From Psychrobacter faecalis (GTDB taxonomy: Bacteria; Pseudomonadota; Gammaproteobacteria; Pseudomonadales; Moraxellaceae): DNA of 35,033 bases. Made by a program: the position numbers and the translations under genes. Below the pieces are notes generated by a model. It did no database searches, was not told where the DNA came from, and saw only the letters and a list, made by a program, of their open reading frames with translations. This document shows, piece by piece, positions 26,293-34,667 of this stretch. Location of the stretch: assembly GCF_016107575.1 (NCBI RefSeq), contig NZ_JABAST010000032.1, positions 1 through 35,033 on the forward strand, given 5' to 3'. How positions within the stretch are numbered: the stretch's first letter is position 1; the number at the start of each line of letters is the position of its first letter.

Positions 26293-29056
26293 GATTGGTT
26301 GAGGCGACTTTAATTGCCAATGACACGGTAAAAATACCAAAGCGATCAATACGCATCGCTATTTTTTGAAAGCCAGCATTCTCAACCAACTGATCCATCT
26401 CTGCTTGTGAACGACAACGCATCACCCAACTGCTGCCACGATGATTGTTTAAGGTTTTACTGATAAATTCTTGTTCAGGATGCCAAGGCTGATTGGTATA
26501 AAGCAAATAACCACCAGATTTTAAACTATCGTAAATGCCTGCCAAAGCCGTCGTTGGTAGCATATTGTCAGAAAACAATTCAAAAACACCAGAGGCAATG
26601 GCGATATCGAACTTTGTTTCATCGGCACTGCCAGTCTCTTTCTGCTCATTAACATAACTGGCAGGGTCAAAGGCATCTTTTTGACAGGCAATCACGCGAT
26701 CAGTAATTTCTAGCTGCTGCGCTTTCGACTGTAACGCTTGAATATTATGCTGCTCATAATCACGTAGCTCAGCATGCAAGTCTGCAAATTCTGTCAACAA
26801 ATCAAACGCATAAAAGCCATACCCACTAGCAATATCTAGCAATCTTGGTTGGTATGACTTAGCACTATTTTGGTTCTTATTTTCAATATCTGCTAAAGCT
26901 TGACGTGTTAGCTCTAATATATGCTCACGGCGGATACGAATCCCTTGCCAACCGATATTATTGAGATAAAATTTATCGACTGCCTGTCCAAATTTATTCT
27001 GACCACTCGGCTGATTGTAATAGACATGATCGAGCGAATGACCCGAATCAAAGCCATGCGCAAGCCCTGTGGCAATGGCATCGCTGACATGACCAAATTT
27101 TTGCATGGCAAATCGGGTAATGGCAAAGCTTGGGTTAAAAGGTTTAATCGCTAAGCGATCAACCTTATCCTTACTGGCACTGTTTAGATGAGCGGCGCTC
27201 AAATCCGATGCTTTAACGTCCGTACTGAATACCTGCTCAGCGAACTCGATACAATCAGCGAAGACGTCTGCTTTATTGGTTTCATGAAAGATCGCATGAT
27301 AGCTGTCTGGATATAATTGCCAACGCTTAGTAGTCGTATTAATCGCGTCATAAAAATCGCGTTCAGCCTGCTTATCGACCACATAATCCTTGCCTGCGCA
27401 CAATACAAACGTCGGTACGGTAATGGCACCAGCATCATCGAGCAAGCGTTGACCCGTCGCATGAGTATCAATGAGCAAGTCAGTCGAGATGCTATTGGAG
27501 ATAAGCGGGTCGGCATTGTAGGCGTGCTGTGCGTCTTTATCATGGGTCAGCACTTGCGCTTTGACGTAGCTACTCACGCGTGACATCAGTCCAAGCGCGC
27601 GAGCCACCTTTAACGACGGTATGGCAAAGGGTAGATACAAACGAATCTTCAATGCAGGTGTACCCAAAATCATCCCGCGGATATTGGGCGCGTAATCATG
27701 TACCCATGCTGCCGCGAGTACCGCACCGATACTACTGGCGATGAGTAAAGTATCGTCAATGGCAATGCCAGTTTGAGCAACGACCAATTGCACAAAGTCG
27801 TTTAAATCGCGCTCTAGCTCGGTGACGCTCTCGGCATGGTCTTTGATACCGCCTGAGCGCCCATTACCGCGTGCATCCCAAGCAAATACCTGATAGCCAG
27901 CCGCAGCAAACTGCTGTCCTAACTCTTCCAATCGTCCTGAATGCTCATGACCACGATGTAACAGAATGACTTGGCGCTGTTGTGTGTGTTGCTGACTGAT
28001 TTGTTTTATAGCCTCTAGAGGCATCGTCAGCCAGTAACGATAATATATTGCCGTGCCATCATAAGCGTTATAACTACTTTCACCATGAATAGTTTTGGGT
28101 GAGAACTGCTTTGATGAAGGTTGCTTTGATGAGAGTTTCTTTGATGACGTCTTTTGGGATGGGTCTTTATGATTACTATCGTTAAGCAGATTTATTTTAT
28201 TTTCTGCACTATTAGAGGTCGCTGACATAATATTGGATTCCAAAAGAAAAGCATTAGTAGAAGAATGAGGTAAAGCGTTATGAGCGATGAAACCATCAAT
28301 GACGCTAGGAGAAAATTCAGCATGGTTGGAAATGTTTGAATGATGACAAGTATTTAAGGCACTCAGTGTTGATTTAGGCACTGGCGGTTTACGCATTACG
28401 TATAAATTCACCATATAACGCAAGCGATTGAGGCAAGTTTTTAAGAGCATTGCTTCTGTCAGTAGGCACAGCTGCCCTATTCTTATAGGTGATAGCGATA
28501 ACGGTACTTTGACACCAACCAAGATGCCAAGCACACCCAGCAAAAAAGCACGGTCACTTTTGCCTAATGGCCCATGGTTGGCTCGAGTACCTAGCGCTGT
28601 ATTACTGGCTATGCCCAGTAGCTCGGTACCAATACTAAAACCAATCAAACCGACAATATGGCGCTGACTGTGAGATAGGTTTTCTGCGATATTTATCAGC
28701 CCAACGGGCGTTTCTTGATTATCAATATGCGGCAACAGACTGGCCAATAATGCTGTATCGGCAACAATATCGCCCAATTCATTAAGCACTGCACCAAGTT
28801 TGGATGCCTGCCCGTGCTCACGCGCCATCATACCATCAATAGCATTGAGCGCCATACGCACAAACAATGATGACGGCATTAACAGCCATAGCGCTTGATT
28901 TCTGGCTGCGGGCTTAGCTATCACATAGGCCGTTCCCACACTCAACAATACTGCTGAAACCGTCACTTGGTTGGCGGTAACACCTTGCCCAGCTAGAGTA
29001 TCGCTTATAGGACGCAATTGATCTTGGAATTGAGACTTGAGTTGATATAGCGACAT
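26285..29056 (-). CDS. Fused YnbA-YnbC: CDP-alcohol phosphatidyltransferase, alpha/beta hydrolase and methyltransferase
   Basis: 923 residues from ATG 29056. TTG 29086 is open too, but MSLYQLKSQFQDQLRP matches the start of YnbA. Domain 1 (about 1-225, membrane): CDP-alcohol phosphatidyltransferase box NAIDGMMAREHG then LGAVLNELGDIVAD; the first and third Asp of the usual D-D-D-D box are Asn, as I recall for YnbA. Hinge (about 225-320): low complexity with five-residue SSKxx repeats. Domain 2 (about 320-620): alpha/beta hydrolase, HRGHEHSGR, nucleophile Ser near 439 in ASSIGAV, Asp in AGKDYVVD, His in YHAIFHE. Domain 3 (about 640-923): class I methyltransferase with LDIASGYGFYAFDLL near 739 and IASGVFELF. 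The last two domains match E. coli YnbC. It should couple head-group transfer, acyl or ester chemistry and methylation on one lipid. The following gene overlaps its stop by 8 bp. Confidence 0.87.
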   Translation of the reverse strand: MSLYQLKSQFQDQLRPISDTLAGQGVTANQVTVSAVLLSVGTAYVIAKPAARNQALWLLMPSSLFVRMALNAIDGMMAREHGQASKLGAVLNELGDIVADTALLASLLPHIDNQETPVGLINIAENLSHSQRHIVGLIGFSIGTELLGIASNTALGTRANHGPLGKSDRAFLLGVLGILVGVKVPLSLSPIRIGQLCLLTEAMLLKTCLNRLRYMVNLYVMRKPPVPKSTLSALNTCHHSNISNHAEFSPSVIDGFIAHNALPHSSTNAFLLESNIMSATSNSAENKINLLNDSNHKDPSQKTSSKKLSSKQPSSKQFSPKTIHGESSYNAYDGTAIYYRYWLTMPLEAIKQISQQHTQQRQVILLHRGHEHSGRLEELGQQFAAAGYQVFAWDARGNGRSGGIKDHAESVTELERDLNDFVQLVVAQTGIAIDDTLLIASSIGAVLAAAWVHDYAPNIRGMILGTPALKIRLYLPFAIPSLKVARALGLMSRVSSYVKAQVLTHDKDAQHAYNADPLISNSISTDLLIDTHATGQRLLDDAGAITVPTFVLCAGKDYVVDKQAERDFYDAINTTTKRWQLYPDSYHAIFHETNKADVFADCIEFAEQVFSTDVKASDLSAAHLNSASKDKVDRLAIKPFNPSFAITRFAMQKFGHVSDAIATGLAHGFDSGHSLDHVYYNQPSGQNKFGQAVDKFYLNNIGWQGIRIRREHILELTRQALADIENKNQNSAKSYQPRLLDIASGYGFYAFDLLTEFADLHAELRDYEQHNIQALQSKAQQLEITDRVIACQKDAFDPASYVNEQKETGSADETKFDIAIASGVFELFSDNMLPTTALAGIYDSLKSGGYLLYTNQPWHPEQEFISKTLNNHRGSSWVMRCRSQAEMDQLVENAGFQKIAMRIDRFGIFTVSLAIKVASTNHE
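28109..28147. repeat. 15-bp in-frame tandem repeat in the fusion hinge
   Basis: CTTTGATGA occurs at 28109, 28124 and 28139, a 15-bp period. On the coding strand it encodes SSKxx units of the hinge between the YnbA and YnbC domains. Copy-number change would alter hinge length in steps of five residues without a frameshift. Confidence 0.75.
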
Positions 29057-29279
29057 AATACGTGCCAAAACGTTTGATGCCTTCAATGTAGCAACAAAAG
29101 TTTGTCAGGTAAAGAATAACCAGCCACTTAGAGGTCATTTACTACTCAAACAACCGTCATATTTTGCGATGAATATGATGTGCTGATAGCCGTATTTACG
29201 AGCTAATATGATACAATCCCCAGCTTCTGAGAAATGCCCTCCCAAAAACGCCTTGTTTAAAAATGACGAGTCTGCCGAC
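29057..29279. other. Divergent promoter region, lipid operon and lysO
   Basis: 223 bp between the starts of the fusion gene and lysO. A TATGATACAAT cluster at 29207-29217 could give a -10 for lysO, but no matching -35 is convincing. No riboswitch-like structure was identified. Confidence 0.4.
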
Positions 29280-30191
29280 ATGCAAAGCCTGATTACCCTT
29301 GTTTTGGTATTAATGCCAATGTTTATTGGCTTTGCCATTCCCTCAAACCCAACCATGACTAAGCTTGCCGATAAAGGCTTGTCTTATTTGGTCTTTATTA
29401 TCCTCACCTTGATTGGTATTGAGCTGTCGCAAGTGGAAGGGCTTGGCAGTCAAATAGGTGAAATTGCGCTATATGTCACTATATTGTCGATACTAACGAT
29501 TGGCACCGGCTTATTTGCCTTGATGCTGTTTGACCGTCTGCGTCCATGGCATGCCAAAAAACCTAGCGTCAAATCTAAAGAGCACCGCGTTAGTATACGC
29601 GGCAGCTTGGCACAAGTATTTTGCGTGGCGATTGGTATGGTGATTGGCTATTTTTTGCCAGCCGATTATATGCCACCTGAAAACACCATGACCGCAATGC
29701 TGATGGTATTAATTTTACTGGTTGGTATTGGCTTGAAAGGCTCGGGAATTACCCTTAAAGAAGTACTACTCAATAAACGTGGTGTCGAGATGAGTATCAT
29801 CTTTACACTAGCAGTTCTGGTTGGCGGACTTGTTTTCGCGCTGATGTTTACCGATGTATCATGGACGAAAGGCTTGGCACTGGCATCAGGGTTTGGTTGG
29901 TATTCGCTATCAGCGATTATCATGACCGATGCTTATGGCGCCGTTTGGGGCAGTGTGGCGCTATTTAACGACTTAATACGTGAGTTCTTTGCGCTATTAT
30001 TTATCCCCGTCTTTATGCGCAAATATCCATCAGCAGCGGTCGGTCTTGGCGGCGCGACCAGTTTAGACTTTACCCTGCCTATTATTCAACAATCTGGCGG
30101 GTTAAAAGTCGTACCACTGGCGATTAGTTTTGGTTTTATTATTAATATTGTCTCGCCAGTGCTGATGGTACTGTTTTCGGCGTTGGGGTAA
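29280..30191 (+). CDS. lysO: LysO (YbjE) lysine exporter
   Basis: 303 residues from ATG 29280. The frame is open from 29208, but the added 24 residues are hydrophilic and not in the family. Eight or more hydrophobic helices. The DUF340/LysO signatures are visible: LASGFGWYSLSAIIMTDAYG, FNDLIREFFALLFIP, GGATSLDFTLPIIQQSGG, with the conserved Asp and Arg residues in the membrane. E. coli LysO (299 residues) exports lysine and confers resistance to the antimetabolite thialysine. No lysine riboswitch was found upstream. It is divergent from the lipid operon, with 223 bp between the starts. Confidence 0.9.
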   Translation: MQSLITLVLVLMPMFIGFAIPSNPTMTKLADKGLSYLVFIILTLIGIELSQVEGLGSQIGEIALYVTILSILTIGTGLFALMLFDRLRPWHAKKPSVKSKEHRVSIRGSLAQVFCVAIGMVIGYFLPADYMPPENTMTAMLMVLILLVGIGLKGSGITLKEVLLNKRGVEMSIIFTLAVLVGGLVFALMFTDVSWTKGLALASGFGWYSLSAIIMTDAYGAVWGSVALFNDLIREFFALLFIPVFMRKYPSAAVGLGGATSLDFTLPIIQQSGGLKVVPLAISFGFIINIVSPVLMVLFSALG

Positions 30192-30227
30192 GGTTAAGTT
30201 TTAAAGGTTGATGAAAATCAGTCGTTA

Positions 30228-30917
30228 TTATTCAAAGAGCTCACAGTGCTTGGCGTACTTACCATAACTCTCTGTATAACTCGCGTATTTTAGATTCGAT
30301 AAATTTTTGACTTGTCTACTTGCCTTAAGAACGACTCTTCTGTTTTTGGATTCCATCTGTTCAGGATCATCATAACTCAGATCTATATTGGTAGAAGGAT
30401 ACCGATCTAAGCAGTCATAAGTAGTAATACGGTCAGATTCGATATGATGCTCGGTTATAAGTCTGTTTTTAATAGTAAGTGCACGTTGGCGTGATAAGTT
30501 GTCATTGGTCTTTGATAATGCAAGCTCATTCGATGACAAATGCCCAAAGATAAAAACATTAGCATCTGGATATTCGTTAAGCTTTTCTTCAATTTTTGCA
30601 AACTCTTTATCATATGTATTAATTAATCGACTACTCAGCGGTGCAAAAAATCCTCGTAATTCCATCTCCAGTGCCTCACCTCCCTCAATTATTATTTCAC
30701 AGCCTTTAGCATCAACTACTACGTTAGGTGGCGTGTCAGGGCACTCGTCTATATCATCAAGCACTCCATCGCCGTCTGAATCCAAAATTGCCGGAACGAC
30801 GGGCGCTACGATAGGCGATTGCTGATCAGCCGTTACCGATTGCAGCGCAGTTTGACAAGCTGATAACGTAAAAACACTGCTAAAAATACTAATGGCTAAA
30901 TACGCTTTTGATGTCAT
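30228..30917 (-). CDS. OmpA-like lipoprotein with TSP3 calcium repeat, degenerate copy
   Basis: 229 residues. Lipoprotein signal ending TLSAC. Then a thrombospondin type 3 repeat (DSDGDGVLDDIDECPDTP), which normally binds calcium. The C-terminal OmpA-like domain has FIFGHLSSNE where OmpA proteins have a GYTD or GHTD motif, so the Asp that binds peptidoglycan is not evident. NLSRQRALTIKNRL and ESKNRRVVL remain. A 30-residue Tyr-rich tail follows (NLKYASYTESYGKYAKHCEL). It lies 52 bp after the paralog at 30970, apparently a tandem duplication that has diverged. AAGGA before ATG 30917. Confidence 0.85.
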   Translation of the reverse strand: MTSKAYLAISIFSSVFTLSACQTALQSVTADQQSPIVAPVVPAILDSDGDGVLDDIDECPDTPPNVVVDAKGCEIIIEGGEALEMELRGFFAPLSSRLINTYDKEFAKIEEKLNEYPDANVFIFGHLSSNELALSKTNDNLSRQRALTIKNRLITEHHIESDRITTYDCLDRYPSTNIDLSYDDPEQMESKNRRVVLKASRQVKNLSNLKYASYTESYGKYAKHCELFE

Positions 30918-30969
30918 GGTAAGGTCCTTCTTAATGATTACTTTGTCCTTTTAATAAAAACTACTTTTT

Positions 30970-31566
30970 TTATTTATCAGGTTCAGTCGCAAGCGCATAA
31001 ACTCGCCGATTAAGCATATTGCCTTCTTCAGTATCGGATGGCGCAATCGGTCTATTTGCCCCATACTCAATCGTAGTGATGCGGTCAGGAGCGAAGTTAA
31101 ACTTTGAAATTAAATAGTTTTTAACATTATCAGCTCGAGCTTGCGCTAACGGACTGGGATTGTTTAAATCGGCGCTATCAACCTCCGTTCTTGAATTATG
31201 ACCTTCAACCCATAGGATAGCGCCTTTGTACTCCTGCATTTTCATACCGACCTTATCCAGTTCATCTTGGTACTTTGGCAAAAGCTTACTACTGTCTTTG
31301 TCAAAAAAAGCACGATATTCCATTCTTAGACCTACCCCTATAGGCGCTAAAGGACAGCCTCTTTCATCGATGACTACATTCCACGGCGTAGCAGGACACT
31401 GGTCGATGTCATCAGGAACGCCATCACCGTCGCTATCTACATTAACCACAACCGTTGGCATGTTGATAGTTTGACTTGTTTGCTTAGACAGGTCAGCAGT
31501 TTGACAACCTGTCAGTGCTAAAACGCCTGTCATCATCAGCGTTATTGTCCGTAATTTCACGTTCAT
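30970..31566 (-). CDS. OmpA-like lipoprotein with TSP3 calcium repeat
   Basis: 198 residues. Signal ending LALTGC (lipobox), then a TSP3 repeat VDSDGDGVPDDIDQCPATP, then an OmpA C-terminal domain: LWVEGHNSRTE, LAQARADNVKNYLISKF, DRITTIEYGANRPIA and NRRVYAL. The Arg pair that clasps peptidoglycan is recognisable. The GHTD Asp is replaced (GHNSRTE), so binding may be weakened or differ. It would be anchored in the outer membrane, facing the periplasm. The two copies are read in the same direction, with the more canonical copy upstream. Confidence 0.88.
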   Translation of the reverse strand: MNVKLRTITLMMTGVLALTGCQTADLSKQTSQTINMPTVVVNVDSDGDGVPDDIDQCPATPWNVVIDERGCPLAPIGVGLRMEYRAFFDKDSSKLLPKYQDELDKVGMKMQEYKGAILWVEGHNSRTEVDSADLNNPSPLAQARADNVKNYLISKFNFAPDRITTIEYGANRPIAPSDTEEGNMLNRRVYALATEPDK

Positions 31567-31593
31567 ACTTTACTCTTCCTTAAGTCTAGAACG

Positions 31594-32886
31594 CTAAACC
31601 CCACTCGCCTGCTTAGCAAACAGACGCATCAATGGTTTAATTTTGCTGACGCGATACATACCTTCATTACGAATTTGTTGAATCGGACGCATCTGCGCAA
31701 GGGAACCTGCAAACAGCCAATTAAGCGCCGAAAAGCTGTGCATCATCAGACTATTATGCGGACGGCGCAGACGCTCATAGCTACGCAAGGTTTGGTTCGT
31801 ACCCCACAGCTTATTGCCACTGCGCGCATAGTCATGGGTCAGTTGCTCACTTAATGCCTTTACATCGAGCATGCCCAAATTCAATCCCTGACCTGCCAGC
31901 GGATGCACACCATGTGCGGCGTCCCCAATTAAGACTAGATTATCGGCGACATAGCTTTTTGCTTGCTGCGCGGCCAACGGAAAGCTGGCGATGGATTCAA
32001 TCTCGCGGATAGCACCCAGCTCATAATTACTGGCAGCAGCCAATTTATCAGCGATATAGCGCGGCGTTTCTTCCAACAATGCCAGTGCTTGATTGCGGGG
32101 CAATGTCCATACAATCGACTGCCAATGCTCTGGATTGGCTTTATCTTCATCAGAAATATCAGCTAACGGCAACAATGCCAACGTACCAGTTGGTAGCATG
32201 GCTTGACGGGCGGTTGCTCGGTGCGGCTTGTCAGTTTGAATGGCACAGCAAATCGCGGTTTGGTTATAATCAAGCACATCGAGCTCAATTGCTGCCTGCT
32301 TACGCACAAACGAGCCGCGACCGTCAGCACCCACCAATAAACGTGCGTCAATCACCGTGCCGTCATCTAGCGTCACACGGTAACCTTGCGCGCTACCAAG
32401 CCAGTCCATATCGACAACCTTCTGCCCATCGATAACGGTTAAATATTGACTGACATCAGATGCAGATAAACGCTGCCATAATGCGTATTCGATAACGGCG
32501 GGCTCAACCATACTACCGAGCATTTTTGGCTCAGAGTTTTGATTGCTGTTATTGCCGTCATTACTATTATTAGCATCATCACTATCGCCGAACAATAACT
32601 CACCGCGACCGTTTAACTGCCACACCTGCATTTGGGTATAATCGGCTTTACGCTCTGATGCCGCTATCTTTTGCCAAGCGCCCACGTCTTTTAGCAAACC
32701 AATACTGGCAAGGCTTAAAGCATAAACGCGCGCATCCCGCTTGCCAAGCACCTTTTGCCAATCTGCCTCGCTACGTTGCGGGCGGGCATCGATAAGCGTC
32801 ACTGGCATCTCAGCTTGTGCCAGTTTTAGCGCAAGGGTTGCACCGACGATACCGCCGCCGATAATGAGCGTATGGTTATTTTTCAT
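31594..32886 (-). CDS. UbiH/UbiF/UbiI-family FAD monooxygenase
   Basis: 430 residues. FAD box LIIGGGIVGATLALKLAQAE at the N-terminus, DG motif LVGADGRGSFVR, and the COQ6-family motif GDAAHGVHPLAGQGLNLGMLD near 310. It hydroxylates a ring carbon of the ubiquinone precursor, at C5 or C6 in UbiI/UbiF-type enzymes. UbiH (next gene upstream) covers another position. Between residues 103 and 120 there is an Asn/Asp/Ser-rich insert (DDANNSNDGNNSNQNSE) from repeated GAT/AAT-type codons, likely a loose surface loop. GGATG precedes ATG 32886. Which hydroxylation step it performs cannot be determined here. Confidence 0.88.
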   Translation of the reverse strand: MKNNHTLIIGGGIVGATLALKLAQAEMPVTLIDARPQRSEADWQKVLGKRDARVYALSLASIGLLKDVGAWQKIAASERKADYTQMQVWQLNGRGELLFGDSDDANNSNDGNNSNQNSEPKMLGSMVEPAVIEYALWQRLSASDVSQYLTVIDGQKVVDMDWLGSAQGYRVTLDDGTVIDARLLVGADGRGSFVRKQAAIELDVLDYNQTAICCAIQTDKPHRATARQAMLPTGTLALLPLADISDEDKANPEHWQSIVWTLPRNQALALLEETPRYIADKLAAASNYELGAIREIESIASFPLAAQQAKSYVADNLVLIGDAAHGVHPLAGQGLNLGMLDVKALSEQLTHDYARSGNKLWGTNQTLRSYERLRRPHNSLMMHSFSALNWLFAGSLAQMRPIQQIRNEGMYRVSKIKPLMRLFAKQASGV

Positions 32887-32993
32887 AAAACATCCTTTGT
32901 CGCGTTATTCATGCTATCCGCTCATATTTATGTGGTTTAGCAGCAGCTGAAATGTTGGATTTTATTTGCTTAATAACTTACCAGTATGTTGAA

Positions 32994-34310
32994 CTAAGAT
33001 TTTAAGCCCATCGCATAGTTGGCAATCAATGGCTTAATGTTTGGCAGTTTATCAAAGGCAACCAAAGCCACGTTACGTGCCAGTTTCACCGCTGGATTAG
33101 GATGAGTAAAGCCATGTACTACTGCATCACAAAAGCGAATGACGCGTTTTTGATCGGTTTGACGGGCTTTTTCATAGTGTTTAAGCAAAGTTGGATCGCC
33201 GATATCTTCACCTTTGAGCACCTGCCGATTCATCATTTGCGCCAGTACATGCGCATCACGCATACATAGATTAAACCCTTGTCCAGCGACCGGATGTAAG
33301 GTGTGAGCCGCGTTACCCATGATGACGCAGCGACCATCGACTTGTTTGTCTGCCAAAACCCGTGTCAATGGATAAGCGCCGCGGCGACCGGCTTTTTTAA
33401 ACGTGCCAGCGCGCGTGCCAAAGGCTTGCTGCAAGGTTGCCAAGAAATGCGCATCATCTTCTAAATATTGCGTTTCTTCACCCGTTGGACAAACCCAAAC
33501 TACCGAGCGTCGATAGCCTTTTTGGTACTCATCATTGCCGTCGCCTTCTGGATCGGTCAATGGCAACACTGCAAGCGGACCTGCCGGACTAAAACGCTCG
33601 ATAGCAATATGTTGATGTGGCTGATCGGTCTCTACCACCCCAACGATAGCGGTTTGTTTATAATCATAAGTCGTAGTGCCGATATTTAACAATTGACGCA
33701 CGGTAGAGTCGCGACCATCACAGGCAACCAAAACACTGGCCTGCAACTGCTGCTCATGCTCTTCTTCACCGTAATAGCTAAAGCTTAACGTCACGCCATC
33801 GTTTTGTTGGCTAACGGCTATCACATTGGCATTATCAATCAGCGTAATCAGCGGCTCCTGCTGGGCAGCCAATAACAACTTACGCCCAAGCCACGCGTTT
33901 TCCATCACTTGCCCAAATGACTCGACTTGCTCCTCAGCTTTATTTAATTGTGCGCGCCCAAAGCTACCTTGCTCGCTAATTTTTACCGCATCAATGCGAC
34001 AAGCATGACTTTGTAGCTCATCCCATAGCCCAATCTCTTGATAAATCTGTACCGTACGCCGTGACAGTGCGGTATTTCGACTGTCTAAATAATGCGTGCG
34101 TTTAGCGTCGTCATTTGGACTGATGGTTGGATAGCTGTTTTTCTCTAGCAGAGTGCTAGCGATACCATGATGAGCAAGCAACAACGCAAACGACAAACCG
34201 ACATGGCCGCCGCCGGCGATAAGGACTTGCTGCTCAGTCATAGCCGCTTTATTAGCCTGTTCAGATTTAGCAGGATTGATTTTTGATAAATTTGCTTCAG
34301 TATGTTGCAT
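32994..34310 (-). CDS. ubiH: 2-octaprenyl-6-methoxyphenol hydroxylase
   Basis: 438 residues. FAD motif VLIAGGGHVGLSFALLLAHH begins near residue 29. DG motif ACDGRDSTVRQLL. Late FAD-binding motif MGNAAHTLHPVAGQGFNLCMRD, which reads nearly as UbiH (GNAAQTLHPIAGQGFNLGMRD). It hydroxylates C1 of the quinone precursor in ubiquinone synthesis. The N-terminus has 23 residues more than usual; Met24 (34241) begins MTEQQVLIAGGG and may be the true start, but AGGA stands before ATG 34310. It is 107 bp upstream of the second monooxygenase in the same direction, forming a ubiquinone operon. Confidence 0.88.
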   Translation of the reverse strand: MQHTEANLSKINPAKSEQANKAAMTEQQVLIAGGGHVGLSFALLLAHHGIASTLLEKNSYPTISPNDDAKRTHYLDSRNTALSRRTVQIYQEIGLWDELQSHACRIDAVKISEQGSFGRAQLNKAEEQVESFGQVMENAWLGRKLLLAAQQEPLITLIDNANVIAVSQQNDGVTLSFSYYGEEEHEQQLQASVLVACDGRDSTVRQLLNIGTTTYDYKQTAIVGVVETDQPHQHIAIERFSPAGPLAVLPLTDPEGDGNDEYQKGYRRSVVWVCPTGEETQYLEDDAHFLATLQQAFGTRAGTFKKAGRRGAYPLTRVLADKQVDGRCVIMGNAAHTLHPVAGQGFNLCMRDAHVLAQMMNRQVLKGEDIGDPTLLKHYEKARQTDQKRVIRFCDAVVHGFTHPNPAVKLARNVALVAFDKLPNIKPLIANYAMGLKS

Positions 34311-34667
34311 GGTTATTATTCCTATTATGACCCATTTAGCACGCGTTTAGACGCGATGACTTTACATTCAAAAAATATTATTTTTCTAAAAAATATCTTG
34401 TTCTTCTACCTTTACAAACTTAGCTTTTACACCGCCATTATCTAAGCTCTAGATTACCACAAATCATTCATCATTCTGTGCTCCTGACCATAACCATAGT
34501 GGCTATTTAGTTTTGTTGCCGTTTTCGCTCTAAGGTGTATCATCTACAGTTGCAATCACCATACAAAAACAAAGCCCTGCCCGCCTGTAAATGACTTGAA
34601 TTTTAAATTCTATCTAAAAGCGAAAGAGGACTCTACCCGACATTAGGGTGGAGGTGAATTTCGCCTA
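34311..34667. other. Intergenic region between ubiH and the insertion element
   Basis: 357 bp with no recognisable gene. It presumably holds the ubiH promoter on the minus strand. A stretch at 34615-34667 with a purine-rich CGAAAGAGGACTCTACCC segment and short hairpin potential (CTACCC, then GGGTGG) was not identified and may be the scar of an earlier insertion. Confidence 0.5.

Noticed and set aside
29087..29279. Possible lysine riboswitch before lysO
   Set aside because: The stretch is too short and none of the conserved lysine-aptamer segments was seen.
32079..32435. Plus-strand open frame of about 118 codons
   Set aside because: Antisense shadow of the ubiquinone monooxygenase gene, with no family resemblance.
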